DNA from: Streptomyces silvae
Lineage (GTDB): Bacteria > Actinomycetota > Actinomycetes > Streptomycetales > Streptomycetaceae
NCBI RefSeq assembly: GCF_016745505.1
Contig: NZ_JAERUC010000092.1
Span: forward strand, 1-44,477
Direction of reading: 5' to 3'
DNA length: 44,477 bases
Shown in pieces: positions 16,948 to 25,211 of the stretch. Position 1 is the first letter of the stretch. The number at the start of each line of letters is the position of its first letter. Below the pieces are notes generated by a model. That model worked only from the letters and a program-made list of their open reading frames with translations, made no database searches and had not been told where the DNA came from. A program made the position numbers and the translations under genes.

Positions 16948-17588
16948 CGGCCCAGCGCCGACGCCTCGGCGGCCAGCCGCTCCACGCGGGCCCAGTCCTT
17001 CGCCGCCACCGCGTCGCCGGGCACCATCCAGCTGCCGCCCACGCAGCCGACGTTGGGGAGGGCCAGGTACGACGGCGCGGAGGCGAGCGAGACGCCGCCC
17101 GTCGGGCAGAACCGTGCCTGGGGGAGCGGGGAGGCCAGGGCCTTGAGGTAGGCCGTTCCGCCGGCGGCCTCGGCGGGGAAGAACTTCATCTCCGTGACCC
17201 CGCGCTCCAGCAGCGCCACGACCTCGGACGTCGTGGAGACGCCCGGCAGGAACGGCACGCCCGACGCCTTCATCGCGTCCAGCAGGGCGTCCGTCCAGCC
17301 GGGGCTGACCAGGAAGCGCGCTCCGGCCGCGACGGTCGCGGTCACGTGCGCCGGGGAGATCACCGTGCCGGCGCCGACCACGGCGTCCGGGACCTCCTCG
17401 GCGATCGCCCGGATCGCGTCGAGGGCGGCGGCCGTCCGCAGGGTGACCTCGATGGCGGGGAGCCCGCCCGCGACGAGCGCGCGGGCCAGCGGCACCGCGT
17501 CGGCCGCGTCCTCCAGCACGACGACGGGGACGACGGGGGCGAGGTCCAGCACGGAGGTGGACACGGCGGCGGGCACGGAGGAGGTCAT
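16944..17588 (-). CDS. eda: KDPG/KHG aldolase (2-dehydro-3-deoxy-6-phosphogluconate aldolase)
   Basis: 214 aa, class I aldolase TIM barrel that splits KDPG into pyruvate and glyceraldehyde 3-phosphate (Entner-Doudoroff or uronate pathway). The Schiff-base Lys is K135 in TEMKFFPAE and the catalytic Glu is E47 in PAIEVTLRT; the phosphate site is in CPTGGV. ATG 17588 is chosen; residues upstream are not family-like. A strong 20-bp inverted repeat sits 30 bp upstream, suggesting substrate-responsive repression. No dehydratase gene is adjacent. Confidence 0.92.
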   Translation of the reverse strand: MTSSVPAAVSTSVLDLAPVVPVVVLEDAADAVPLARALVAGGLPAIEVTLRTAAALDAIRAIAEEVPDAVVGAGTVISPAHVTATVAAGARFLVSPGWTDALLDAMKASGVPFLPGVSTTSEVVALLERGVTEMKFFPAEAAGGTAYLKALASPLPQARFCPTGGVSLASAPSYLALPNVGCVGGSWMVPGDAVAAKDWARVERLAAEASALGR

Positions 17589-17617
17589 GGACTCATCCTG
17601 CCGCGAGAACCGCACAC

Positions 17618-17637
17618 TGCGCAACGCACGTTGCGCA
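17618..17637. promoter_or_regulatory. Operator-like inverted repeat upstream of eda
   Basis: Two perfect 9-bp arms, TGCGCAACG and CGTTGCGCA, around a CA centre, followed by a third related half-site (TGCAACGCAA at about 17641-17650). Located at -30 to -49 from the aldolase ATG, on the promoter. The shape suits an IclR- or GntR-type sugar-acid regulator; the actual protein is not in the window. Confidence 0.6.
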
Positions 17638-17685
17638 TGATGCAACGCAAGGGTCTGTGGGGCTACGACCCGACGGACCGGCCGA

Positions 17686-18486
17686 TCAGTGGATCTCGGT
17701 GACCACCACGTCGAGCGCCCACGGCCGCCCCGCCCGCTCCGGGGCCTTCGCCTCCACGACGTGACCGAGGTCGCGCAGCACCTCCACCAGCTCGGCCGGC
17801 CCCTTCGGCCGGGCCCCCGCCACCAGCAGATCGCGGACCATCCGGCCCTTCGTCGCCTTGTTGAAGTGGCTGACCACGGACCGCTTCTCCACCCCGTCGA
17901 CCATCCGGGACTGGAGCACCCGCACGCTCGCCGTGCGCTCCGCGACCTCGCCCGAGGGCTTCCACGCCGCGGCGTACGCGGACGAGCGCAGGTCCAGGAC
18001 CAGCCCGTCCCCGGCCGCCTCCGGCATGACCGACGCCATCGGCGCGCGCCAGTGCGCGTTCAGCGCGCCCAGACCCGGCAGCTTCACGCCCATCGAGCAG
18101 CGGTAGGACGGGATCCGGTCGCCCACCCGCACCGCGCCCCACAGCCCGGAGAAGACGACCAGCGACTGCCCGGCCCGCCGCTTGGCCGCCGCGTCGAGCG
18201 TGGCCAGGCCGAGCGCGTCGTACAGCACCCCGGTGTAGATCTCCCCGGCGGGCCGGGTGCCGGCCGTACGCAGCTCCGCGTTCTTCGCGACCTCGCCGCG
18301 CAGCCCCTCGCTCAGGCCCAGCACCTCACGGGCCTTCTCCTCGTCCGCCAGGCACAGCTCGACCAGCTCGTCGAGGATCGCGGCCCGGGCGTCGGCCAGG
18401 CCCGGCAGGGACAGGGACTCCGGCTTCAGCGGTGCCCCGCGCCCCGAGGCGGCCTTACCTTCGGAGGGCGGCAACAGCACGAGCAC
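17686..18486 (-). CDS. yaaA: Peroxide stress protein YaaA (DUF328/UPF0246)
   Basis: 266 aa cytoplasmic protein of the YaaA family, which in E. coli limits free iron and oxidative damage after hydrogen peroxide. The start motif LVLLPPSEGKA, the central YTGVLYDALGL and VVFSGLWGAVR, and SHFNKATKGR near the C-terminus are family hallmarks. GTG start at 18486 with AAGGAG eight bases upstream. It lies upstream of eda on the same strand, but the eda operator in the gap suggests a separate promoter there. Confidence 0.92.
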   Translation of the reverse strand: MLVLLPPSEGKAASGRGAPLKPESLSLPGLADARAAILDELVELCLADEEKAREVLGLSEGLRGEVAKNAELRTAGTRPAGEIYTGVLYDALGLATLDAAAKRRAGQSLVVFSGLWGAVRVGDRIPSYRCSMGVKLPGLGALNAHWRAPMASVMPEAAGDGLVLDLRSSAYAAAWKPSGEVAERTASVRVLQSRMVDGVEKRSVVSHFNKATKGRMVRDLLVAGARPKGPAELVEVLRDLGHVVEAKAPERAGRPWALDVVVTEIH

Positions 18487-18618
18487 GGGCGTTCTCCTTC
18501 ATACGCGGCACAGGGCCCCGCGCACACGGGAGCCCCCGCCAAGGGTACGGGCGCCGGCCTGCCCGGAGCCCCGGAGACCGGGATGCCGACCGCACCGCCC
18601 CGGCCTACGCTCGATGGC

Positions 18619-20058
18619 ATGCCCCGCCGCCACCTGCACCTGACCGGCGCGGACGGAACCCCGCTGCGGTCGGCCCTGCACACCCGGCGCACCGGGCTCG
18701 GCCTGCCCGCCGGCTTCCCGCCCGCCGTCCTCGCCGAGGCAGTGGAGGCGGCGAAATCCCCGGACGTCTCCGGCCACCTGGACGCCACGGACCTGCCGTT
18801 CCTCACCATCGACCCGCCCGGCTCCACGGACCTCGACCAGGCGATGTACCTGGAACGGCGCCCGCACGGTTTCCGCGTGCTCTACGCCATCGCCGACGTC
18901 GCCGCCTTCGTCCGCCCCGGCGGCGCACCGGACGCCGAGGCCCACCGCCGGGTGACGACCCTCTACTTCCCCGACGGCAGGATCCCCCTCCACCCCCCGG
19001 TGCTCTCCGAGGGAGCCGCCAGCCTCCTCCCGGGCGAGACCCGGCCCGCCGCCCTCTGGCGGATCGACCTCGACACGGAGGGCCGTACGGTCGCCGCCGA
19101 GGTGCGCCGCGCCCTCGTACGCAGCCGCGCCAGGCTCGACTACGCGGGCGTCCAGCGGCAGATCGACGCGGGAACGGCCGAGGAGCCCCTCGCCCTGCTC
19201 AGGGTCATCGGGCTGCTGCGCCAACAGCAGGAGACCGCCCGGGGCGGCATCTCGCTCGACGTACCCGAGCAGGAGATCGTCGCGCGCGGCGGCACCTACG
19301 GTCTGGAGTACCGCGCGCCCGTGCCCGCCGAGAGCTGGAACGCCCAGATCTCCCTGCTCACCGGCATGGCGGCCGCCGCACTCATGCGCGACTCCGGCAC
19401 CGGGATCCTCCGTACGCTGCCCGTCGCCCCCGACGGCGCGGTCGCCCGGCTCAGACGCTCCGCCGAGGCCCTGCGCATCGACTGGCCGCACCACGTCCCG
19501 TACGCCGAGGTGGTGCGCTCCCTCGACCCGGCCAAGGGCAGCCACGCGGCGTTCCTCCAGGAGTGCACCACGCTCCTGCGCGGCGCCGGCTACAGCGCCT
19601 TCACCCACGGCGACCTCCCCGTACCCGCCGTGCACGCCGCCGTCGCCGAGCTCTACACGCACTGCACCGCGCCGCTGCGCCGCCTCGTCGACCGTTACGC
19701 CGCCGAGCTGTGCCTGGCCGCCACCGCCGAGCGGGAGCCCCCGGAGTGGGTGCTCAGGGCGCTGCCCGGCCTGCCCGCGGAGATGGCCGAGGGCACCCGC
19801 CGCGCCAACACCGTGGAGCGCGCGTGCGTCGACCTCGTCGAGGCGGCGCTGCTCGGGGACCGGATCGGCGAGGTCTTCGACGGGTACGTGATCGACGTCA
19901 AGGACGGCGAACCCGGCGTCGGCACCGTCCACATCGAGGACCCCGCGATCGTCGCCCGCATCGAGTCCTCCACCCCGCTGCCCCTGGGCGAACGGCTGCG
20001 GGCCCGCCTCACCCGGGCCGACCCCGGCTCCTCGAAGGTGCTGTTCGCACCCGCGTGA
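18619..20058 (+). CDS. RNB-domain 3'-5' exoribonuclease (RNase II family)
   Basis: 479 aa. The RNB core starts near residue 60 and has the metal-binding Asp cluster in FLTIDPPGSTDLDQAM, followed by FPDGRIPLHP and the C-terminal HCTAPLRRLVDRY. The N-terminal cold-shock domains of RNase R are absent and the C-terminus is short, so this is the compact actinobacterial form. ATG 18619 is the only sensible start. It would degrade single-stranded RNA; substrates are unknown. Neighbour of rnpB by position only. Confidence 0.92.
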   Translation: MPRRHLHLTGADGTPLRSALHTRRTGLGLPAGFPPAVLAEAVEAAKSPDVSGHLDATDLPFLTIDPPGSTDLDQAMYLERRPHGFRVLYAIADVAAFVRPGGAPDAEAHRRVTTLYFPDGRIPLHPPVLSEGAASLLPGETRPAALWRIDLDTEGRTVAAEVRRALVRSRARLDYAGVQRQIDAGTAEEPLALLRVIGLLRQQQETARGGISLDVPEQEIVARGGTYGLEYRAPVPAESWNAQISLLTGMAAAALMRDSGTGILRTLPVAPDGAVARLRRSAEALRIDWPHHVPYAEVVRSLDPAKGSHAAFLQECTTLLRGAGYSAFTHGDLPVPAVHAAVAELYTHCTAPLRRLVDRYAAELCLAATAEREPPEWVLRALPGLPAEMAEGTRRANTVERACVDLVEAALLGDRIGEVFDGYVIDVKDGEPGVGTVHIEDPAIVARIESSTPLPLGERLRARLTRADPGSSKVLFAPA

Positions 20059-20155
20059 ACCCGGCCCGCCGGCCCCCGGCCCAGCACCCGCGTGAACCCC
20101 GGTCCTTCGCCCCCCGGCGACCGGCTTGTCCGTATCTCGTACGATCACGTCCTCG

Positions 20156-20172
20156 GCTACGGAACGCGTAGC
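20156..20172. promoter_or_regulatory. Candidate TetR operator upstream of 20200 gene
   Basis: Perfect 6-bp arms GCTACG and CGTAGC around GAACG, ending 27 bp before the TetR start. Typical position for autoregulation, but chance occurrence is possible. Confidence 0.35.
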
Positions 20173-20199
20173 GACTCCGTACCAGGGAAGGTCTCCCGC

Positions 20200-20733
20200 G
20201 TGACTGACCTCGCCACCGCCCCAGCGACCGGCCGGCCCCGGCAGATCGTCGCCGCGGCACGCGCGCTGCTGGAGGCGGAGGGCCCCGAGGCGCTCACCAT
20301 GCGCCGGCTGGCGGACCGGGTGGGCGTCACGGCACCGTCCCTGTACAAGCACTTCCCGGACAAGTCGTCCGTGGTGGAGGCGCTGGCCGACGAGATGCTC
20401 AGGGAGACGGCCGGAGTCCTGGAGGCCGCCGAGGCGGCGGCCCCGGGCTCCTTCTCCGCACTCGCCACCGCCTACCGCGCCTACGCCCTGGCCCACCCGC
20501 ACCTCTACCTCCTCACCATGGGCCGGCCGCTCCCCGCCTCGGGACCCGCGGCCGCCGCCTCGGCCCCGCTGTTCCGGGCCGCCGGGGGCGACGAGGACCG
20601 GGCCAGGGCGGCCTGGGCCTTCGCCCACGGCATGGTGGTCCTGGAGCTGAACGGCCGCTTCCCACCGGGCGCGGACCTCTCGGCCGCCTGGGAGGCGGGC
20701 ATCGCGGCCTTCACCCCCGGACCCGCCGGGTAG
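20200..20733 (+). CDS. TetR-family transcriptional regulator
   Basis: 177 aa. N-terminal HTH at residues about 15-60 with LTMRRLADRVGVTAPSLYKHF; C-terminal ligand domain about 75-177 with WAFAHGMVVLELNGRF, resembling the TetR WHG-type C-terminal families. GTG 20200 has a GGGAAGG-type site upstream. Its target is not evident: the preceding gene is an RNase and the next is rnpB. The rnpB -10 element overlaps its stop codon. Confidence 0.9.
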   Translation: MTDLATAPATGRPRQIVAAARALLEAEGPEALTMRRLADRVGVTAPSLYKHFPDKSSVVEALADEMLRETAGVLEAAEAAAPGSFSALATAYRAYALAHPHLYLLTMGRPLPASGPAAAASAPLFRAAGGDEDRARAAWAFAHGMVVLELNGRFPPGADLSAAWEAGIAAFTPGPAG

Positions 20734-20736
20734 CAT
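20731..20736 (+). promoter_or_regulatory. Probable -10 element (TAGCAT) of rnpB
   Basis: TAGCAT lies 9 bp before the start of the P1 helix, and its first three bases are the TAG stop of the TetR gene. A clear -35 element is not seen. Confidence 0.45.
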
Positions 20737-20745
20737 GGTCACCAC

Positions 20746-21153
20746 GGCAGACGAGCCGGGCGGACGGCCGCGTGAGGATCCCCGGATCCTCCCGAGGAAC
20801 GTCCGGGCTCCACAGGGCAGGGTGATGGCTAACGGCCACCCGGGGTGACCCGCGGGACAGTGCCACAGAAAACAGACCGCCGGGGACTTCGGCCCCCGGT
20901 AAGGGTGAAACGGTGGTGTAAGAGACCACCAGCGCCTGAGGCGACTCAGGCGGCTAGGTAAACCCCACCCGGAGCAAGGTCAAGAGGGAGCACCCCGGTG
21001 CTCCTGCGCGAACGTCCGAGGGCTGCCCGCCCGAGTTCGCGGGTAGACCGCACGAGACCGGCAGCAATGCCGGTCCTAGATGGATGGCCGTCTCCCCGGC
21101 CGCCGCGAGGCGACCGGGCGACAGAACCCGGCGTACAGCCCGACTCGTCTGCC
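20746..21153 (+). ncRNA. rnpB: RNase P RNA, bacterial type A
   Basis: The ribozyme that matures the 5' ends of tRNAs. The P1 helix is visible: GGCAGACGAG at the 5' end pairs with CTCGTCTGCC at 21144-21153. Conserved core blocks include GAGGAACGTCCGGGCTCC, ACAGAAAACAGACCGCC, AAGGGTGAAACGGTGGTGTA, GGCTAGGTAAACCCC, AGATGGATGGCCGTC and ACAGAACCCGGCGTACA. The length of about 408 nt agrees with other Streptomyces (about 400 nt). The 5' end could lie a few bases upstream. Confidence 0.97.
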
Positions 21154-21200
21154 GCCCCCAGGTCCCCGACCAGCGAAAATGCTGGGCAGGGGGCTTTTTT
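21154..21200 (+). terminator. Rho-independent terminator of rnpB
   Basis: GCCCCC at 21154-21159 pairs with GGGGGC at 21189-21194, with an inner CCAGC/GCTGG stem, directly followed by six T residues. Such a canonical T-run is uncommon in this high-GC genome. Confidence 0.85.
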
Positions 21201-21355
21201 CGGTTTACCCACCCTTTGTGCGCGTGATCCCGGCCGCATCGTGACCATCATGCGGACAAGCTGAAGAACACATTCCGCTTGGTGTCTACGATCCGTCGGG
21301 ACGTCCCCCACCGTCCTCCGGTCCCACAGTCCCCGCAGCACACCAGAAGGCGCTC

Positions 21356-22837
21356 GTGAGCTCCACCTCCCCCCTCCCCGCCGGAACCTCCCCGGCGACG
21401 GCCCCGGGCACGGTTCTGATCCGCTCCGCGGCCGACGTCTCCGACCTGGTCAATTCGGGTACGGCACGTGGCAGTCACGCCAAGATGATCGTGATCATCG
21501 CGCTCGGCGGCATCTTCCTCGACGCCTACGACCTGAGTTCCCTCGCCTACGGGCTGCCCGACATCACCCGGCAGTTCGGCCTCAGCTCCGCCATGGCCGG
21601 TACGGTCATCGCCTCGATCAGCGTCGGTTCGCTGATCGGCGCCCTCGTCGGCGGTTGGCTGGTGGACCGGATCGGCCGCTACCGGGTCTTCATGGCCAAC
21701 ATGCTCTTCTTCGTCGTCACCGCGCTGGTGTGCGCGCTGGCGCAGGACGTGTGGACGCTGATCGCCGCGCGCTTCGTGATGGGCATCGGCGTCGGTATGG
21801 ACATCCCGGTCGCCATCGCGTTCCTCGCCGAGTTCTCCCGGCTGCGCGGCAAGGGCAGCAAGGGCTCGCGCACGGCCGCCTGGTCGCCCGCCTGGTACAC
21901 CGCGACCAGTGGCTGCTACCTGGTGATCATGCTGCTGTACTTCGTCCTGCCCGACGCCCAGCTGGGCTGGCTGTGGCGGTTCACCGTCGGCTTCGGCGCG
22001 GTGCCCGCGGTGGTCGTCCTGCTGCTGCGCCGCCGCTACATGAACGAGTCCCCGACCTGGGCCGCCGACCAGGGCGACCTGGAGAGCGCCGCGAAGATCC
22101 TCCGGCAGTCCTACGGTGTGGACGCCCGCGTCGCCGACGACGTGCCCGCGACGGCGCCCCGCCCGCCCCGGCCGGGCCTCGCCTCGTACGCCCGGCTCTT
22201 CGCCCCGCCCTACCGCGCCCGCACGGTCCAGTCGGTGACGGTCGGCGTGGCCGAGACCTTCGGCTACAACGCGGTCGCGTTCGGGCTGCCGATCATCATC
22301 GCCACCCTGATGACCCAGGGCCCGCTGACCACGATCGCCTCCTCCTTCGCGCTGAACCTCGTCTTCGCCCTGACCGGTGGGCTGCTCGGCATCCGCTGGG
22401 CGTCGACCCGCGGTGCCTGGCCGATGATGACGCTCGGCTTCGCGATCCAGTTCGTCGCCATCACGGTGCTCGGGCTCATCGGGGACCCGTCCGGGACGGC
22501 CTACGTGACGGGCGGGATCCTGATGCTGGGCGCGTTCATGTTCGCCCAGGGCTTCGGCCCCGGCGCGCACATCATGAGCTACGCCTCGCTGGGCTTCCCG
22601 ACCTCCATGCGCGGGGTCAGCATCGGCTTCAACCAGGCCGTGCTGCGCCTCGGGTCCACGCTGACCCTGTTCTTCTTCCCCATCCTCAGCAGCGGCCTGG
22701 GCACCCATGTCTACTGGGTCATCCTCGCCGCCCCTGTTCTCGGCCTGATCGCGCTGCTGGTGAAGCGCTGGGAACCGGTCGGCTTCGACGCCGACGCGGA
22801 GGAACGGGAGCTGTCCGGGGCGGCCTCAAGGGGCTGA
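21356..22837 (+). CDS. MFS transporter, sugar/metabolite:H+ symporter type
   Basis: 493 aa with 12 predicted helices. The loop motif GGWLVDRIGRYRVF and the region GIGVGMDIPVA indicate the sugar/aromatic-acid porter branch (Sugar_tr domain, YdjE-like) rather than drug exporters. A hydrophilic N-terminus of 40 residues precedes helix 1 (IALGGIFLDAYDLSSLAYGLP). GTG 21356 has AGAAGG five bases upstream. It stands alone between rnpB and the conservon, with its own hairpin downstream. Substrate unknown. Confidence 0.85.
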   Translation: MSSTSPLPAGTSPATAPGTVLIRSAADVSDLVNSGTARGSHAKMIVIIALGGIFLDAYDLSSLAYGLPDITRQFGLSSAMAGTVIASISVGSLIGALVGGWLVDRIGRYRVFMANMLFFVVTALVCALAQDVWTLIAARFVMGIGVGMDIPVAIAFLAEFSRLRGKGSKGSRTAAWSPAWYTATSGCYLVIMLLYFVLPDAQLGWLWRFTVGFGAVPAVVVLLLRRRYMNESPTWAADQGDLESAAKILRQSYGVDARVADDVPATAPRPPRPGLASYARLFAPPYRARTVQSVTVGVAETFGYNAVAFGLPIIIATLMTQGPLTTIASSFALNLVFALTGGLLGIRWASTRGAWPMMTLGFAIQFVAITVLGLIGDPSGTAYVTGGILMLGAFMFAQGFGPGAHIMSYASLGFPTSMRGVSIGFNQAVLRLGSTLTLFFFPILSSGLGTHVYWVILAAPVLGLIALLVKRWEPVGFDADAEERELSGAASRG

Positions 22838-22852
22838 CCCCCTGGTCGTACG

Positions 22853-22892
22853 CGAGGCGCGTCAGCCGTACCACACGGCCTGCCGCGCCTCG
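22853..22892 (+). terminator. Bipartite hairpin after the MFS gene
   Basis: Outer 9-bp stem CGAGGCGCG/CGCGCCTCG encloses an inner GCCGT/ACGGC stem. Positioned 15 bp after the MFS stop, it should insulate the downstream conservon. Confidence 0.65.
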
Positions 22893-23106
22893 CTGCCGTT
22901 ACGGAGACCGGAAGGTTCCGGCCAGACCCGATCACGTACCTGTCGGTATGCGGAGGGGAGTTGATCACTTCTGCCTCTGACCCGATAGGCTCCTTTGCGG
23001 CGCGGCGAGTTGACTCGAACTCAACCGGCCGCCGCCGCGCTGCCCGCTCGGCGTGTGCGGCGCCCCGCGACCCCCTGTTCGATTGTGTTGCTCTCGAAGG
23101 ATGCAG

Positions 23107-24795
23107 ATGGAACTTGCCACTCCACCCCCGGCGGCACGTGCTCCGGTCGCCTGGTACGGCTGGTGGCTGATGCCGCTGGCCTTAGGAGCCGGAACCGTCG
23201 CCACCGCAGTGGCGGGACCTGATCAGGTCCAGATACCCGCGACCTTCGCGGGTGCCGCGGTCACCGTCGCCGGCGCCGCCTGCGTACGGCTCCTCGTCCG
23301 GTCCCGGTCCCAACTCCGCCGTGCCAACGACGACTTCCGCGCCGCCCAGGCCGAGCAGTCCCAGCAGCGGTACGCCGAGGTGCGCGGCCGGGAACAGAGA
23401 TTCGCCGCCGAGCGCTCCGCCCTGGAGGCGCAACTCGGTGAGCAGGCCGCCCTCTTCGAGGCCCGGCTCGCCGAGCACACCCAGGCGTACGAGGCCGGCA
23501 TCGCCGACCGGGCCCGCGCGACGGAGGAACGCATCGCGCTCCAGCAGGCCGTCGTCGTCAGGCTCGGCGACAGCTACCTCCCCGAAGCTGTCGCGCGACT
23601 GCGTGACGGTGAGGCCATCGACGACATCCTGGCCGAGGCCGGCCAGGAGGGCGACGCGAGCCCGGAGCTGCGCGCCGCGCTGCGCAAGGTCCTGCGGACC
23701 GCGCTGCTCTCCGTGGAGGAGGAGCTCAACCGCTCCACATCGGCCGAGCAGGCCGTCGTCGGCATCGGCAGCCGGATCCACGTGCTGACGGGCCGGCTGC
23801 GCGGCCGGCTGCACGAGATGCAGGGCGAGCACGGGCGGCTGCCCGCGGTGGCCCAGGGCCTCATGGAGCTGGACCAGGAGATCGGCCCCGCCGACTGCCT
23901 CGCGGCCAGCATCGGCGTACTCGGTGGTTCCGACCGGCCGGGACGCCAGTGGCAGGAGCCGCAGCGGCTGCTCAGCGTGGTCCGCGGCGGCATCGGGCGG
24001 ATCAAGGACTTCAACCGCATCCAGGTCCGTCACCTGCCCGAACTCGGCGTCGACGGCGGTCTGGTGGACCACCTCACGCTGATCTTCGCCCACCTCCTCG
24101 ACAACGCGGCACGCTACTCGCCGCCCACCGAGCCCGTGGTCGTCTCCGGCAAGGAGGTGCCCAACGGCGTCGGCATCGAGATCCAGGACGCGGGCAAGGG
24201 CCTGACCGACGAGCGCAAGCGCGAGGCGGAGCAGTCCATCGCGGGTACCTCGAAGGGCCCCGGCCTCGGCGGTATCTCGGAGGACGCCAACCTGGGCCTG
24301 CGTGTGGTCGGAGCCCTGGCGCGCCGCTACGGCATCCGGGTCACCTTCGCGGACTCGCCGTGGCTCGGCACCTCCGTGGTCGTGGTGGTGCCCCACAAGT
24401 ACTTCAGCCATCTGCCCGCCCCCGTCACGGAGCCGGCCAGGCCCGCGGTGGAGAGGGCCGAGCCGGTCCCCGAGCCGGCCGTGGCCGCCGCGCCCGTGGC
24501 TGCCGCGCCCGTGGAAAGCACCGAAGCGATCGACACCATGGACACCACGCCGGGCGGTCTGCCGCGGCGCAGGAGCAGGCGGGCCGACGCGCCCACCGCC
24601 CGGCCGGCCGGCGCCGACCGGACCGCGGAGTCCATGGCCGCCGTGCCGCCGGACGCGTCCTTCGCCGGTCTCGCCGCCTTCGCCACGGCGGGGCGTGAGA
24701 GCGGTCCACCAGGGGGTACTGACGCGGACGCCGCCCCGGGCGCCCGCGAGACGACTGCCGGCCGCGAGTCCAACCGCACTGAAGAGAGCGACTAG
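23107..24795 (+). CDS. cvnA: Conservon sensor-like ATPase CvnA (contains a TTA codon)
   Basis: 562 aa membrane-associated sensor of the conservon, resembling histidine kinases. Two N-terminal hydrophobic segments (about 14-35 and 40-60) are followed by a long coiled coil (about 65-150), an alpha-helical region, and a HATPase domain with N-box HLLDNAARYSPP and G-box DAGKGLT. I see no classical phosphorylatable H-box. The C-terminal 130 residues are Ala/Pro-rich and disordered. ATG 23107 has AAGGA five bases upstream and is favoured over ATG 23101. Leu26 is encoded by TTA (23182-23184), predicting bldA dependence. In S. coelicolor, CvnA forms a membrane complex with CvnB-D. Confidence 0.93.
   Translation: MELATPPPAARAPVAWYGWWLMPLALGAGTVATAVAGPDQVQIPATFAGAAVTVAGAACVRLLVRSRSQLRRANDDFRAAQAEQSQQRYAEVRGREQRFAAERSALEAQLGEQAALFEARLAEHTQAYEAGIADRARATEERIALQQAVVVRLGDSYLPEAVARLRDGEAIDDILAEAGQEGDASPELRAALRKVLRTALLSVEEELNRSTSAEQAVVGIGSRIHVLTGRLRGRLHEMQGEHGRLPAVAQGLMELDQEIGPADCLAASIGVLGGSDRPGRQWQEPQRLLSVVRGGIGRIKDFNRIQVRHLPELGVDGGLVDHLTLIFAHLLDNAARYSPPTEPVVVSGKEVPNGVGIEIQDAGKGLTDERKREAEQSIAGTSKGPGLGGISEDANLGLRVVGALARRYGIRVTFADSPWLGTSVVVVVPHKYFSHLPAPVTEPARPAVERAEPVPEPAVAAAPVAAAPVESTEAIDTMDTTPGGLPRRRSRRADAPTARPAGADRTAESMAAVPPDASFAGLAAFATAGRESGPPGGTDADAAPGARETTAGRESNRTEESD
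23182..23184 (+). promoter_or_regulatory. TTA codon (codon 26 of cvnA)
   Basis: In-frame TTA leucine codon, read only by the bldA tRNA in Streptomyces and typical of developmental genes. I found no other in-frame TTA among the genes I scanned in this window. Confidence 0.9.
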
Positions 24796-24800
24796 TCCAC

Positions 24801-25211
24801 ATGACGCAACAGGGAACCGACGTGAGCTGGGCGCTCCGGGATCTGACGGAGAGCATCCGGGAGATCCGCTTCGCCCTCGTGGCCTCCAGCGACGGGAAGG
24901 CCATCACCTCCTACGGCGCCGACGACCCGGACGACGTGGACCGCTTCGCCGCCGTGGTCGCGGGGCTGCAGGCGCTCGCGCAGCCGGTGGCCGAGCAATT
25001 CCCGACGTATGCGGGGCAGTTGCGCCTGGCGATGATCGAGGTCGACGGCGGTCATCTCTTCGTGGTGCGGGCCGGTGTGGAGACGTACCTCGGGGTGCTG
25101 GCCAGGGAAGGGCTCGACCAGGGCCTGCTCGGACACCAGATGAGGGACCTGGCGCGGAGGATGGGTGAGCTTCTCGGCACCAGTCCGCGCCTGGAGGAGC
25201 AGCCTGGATGA
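24801..25211 (+). CDS. cvnB: Conservon protein CvnB, roadblock/LC7 domain
   Basis: 136 aa, almost entirely a roadblock/LC7 domain, the family of regulators of small GTPases (MglB-like). Segments LVASSDGKAITSYGA (about 25-40) and HLFVVRAGVETYLGVLA fit the fold. ATG 24801 lies five bases after the cvnA stop, and the stop overlaps cvnC as ATGA. In the conservon model it binds the GTPase CvnD and modulates its nucleotide state (family knowledge). Confidence 0.94.
   Translation: MTQQGTDVSWALRDLTESIREIRFALVASSDGKAITSYGADDPDDVDRFAAVVAGLQALAQPVAEQFPTYAGQLRLAMIEVDGGHLFVVRAGVETYLGVLAREGLDQGLLGHQMRDLARRMGELLGTSPRLEEQPG

Noticed and set aside
18499..20745. Long open frame of 748 codons on the minus strand
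   Set aside because: Antisense of the RNB ribonuclease and TetR genes; composition is Gly/Arg-rich shadow sequence with no domain, and third-position GC favours the plus strand.
21248..22708. Open frame of 486 codons on the minus strand
   Set aside because: Shadow of the MFS gene at 21356; the peptide is Asp/His/Gln-rich low complexity typical of antisense GC-rich frames.
23009..23025. GTTGA/TCAAC dyad upstream of cvnA as operator
   Set aside because: Arms are only 5 bp with an asymmetric centre, and no -35/-10 pair could be fitted with confidence.
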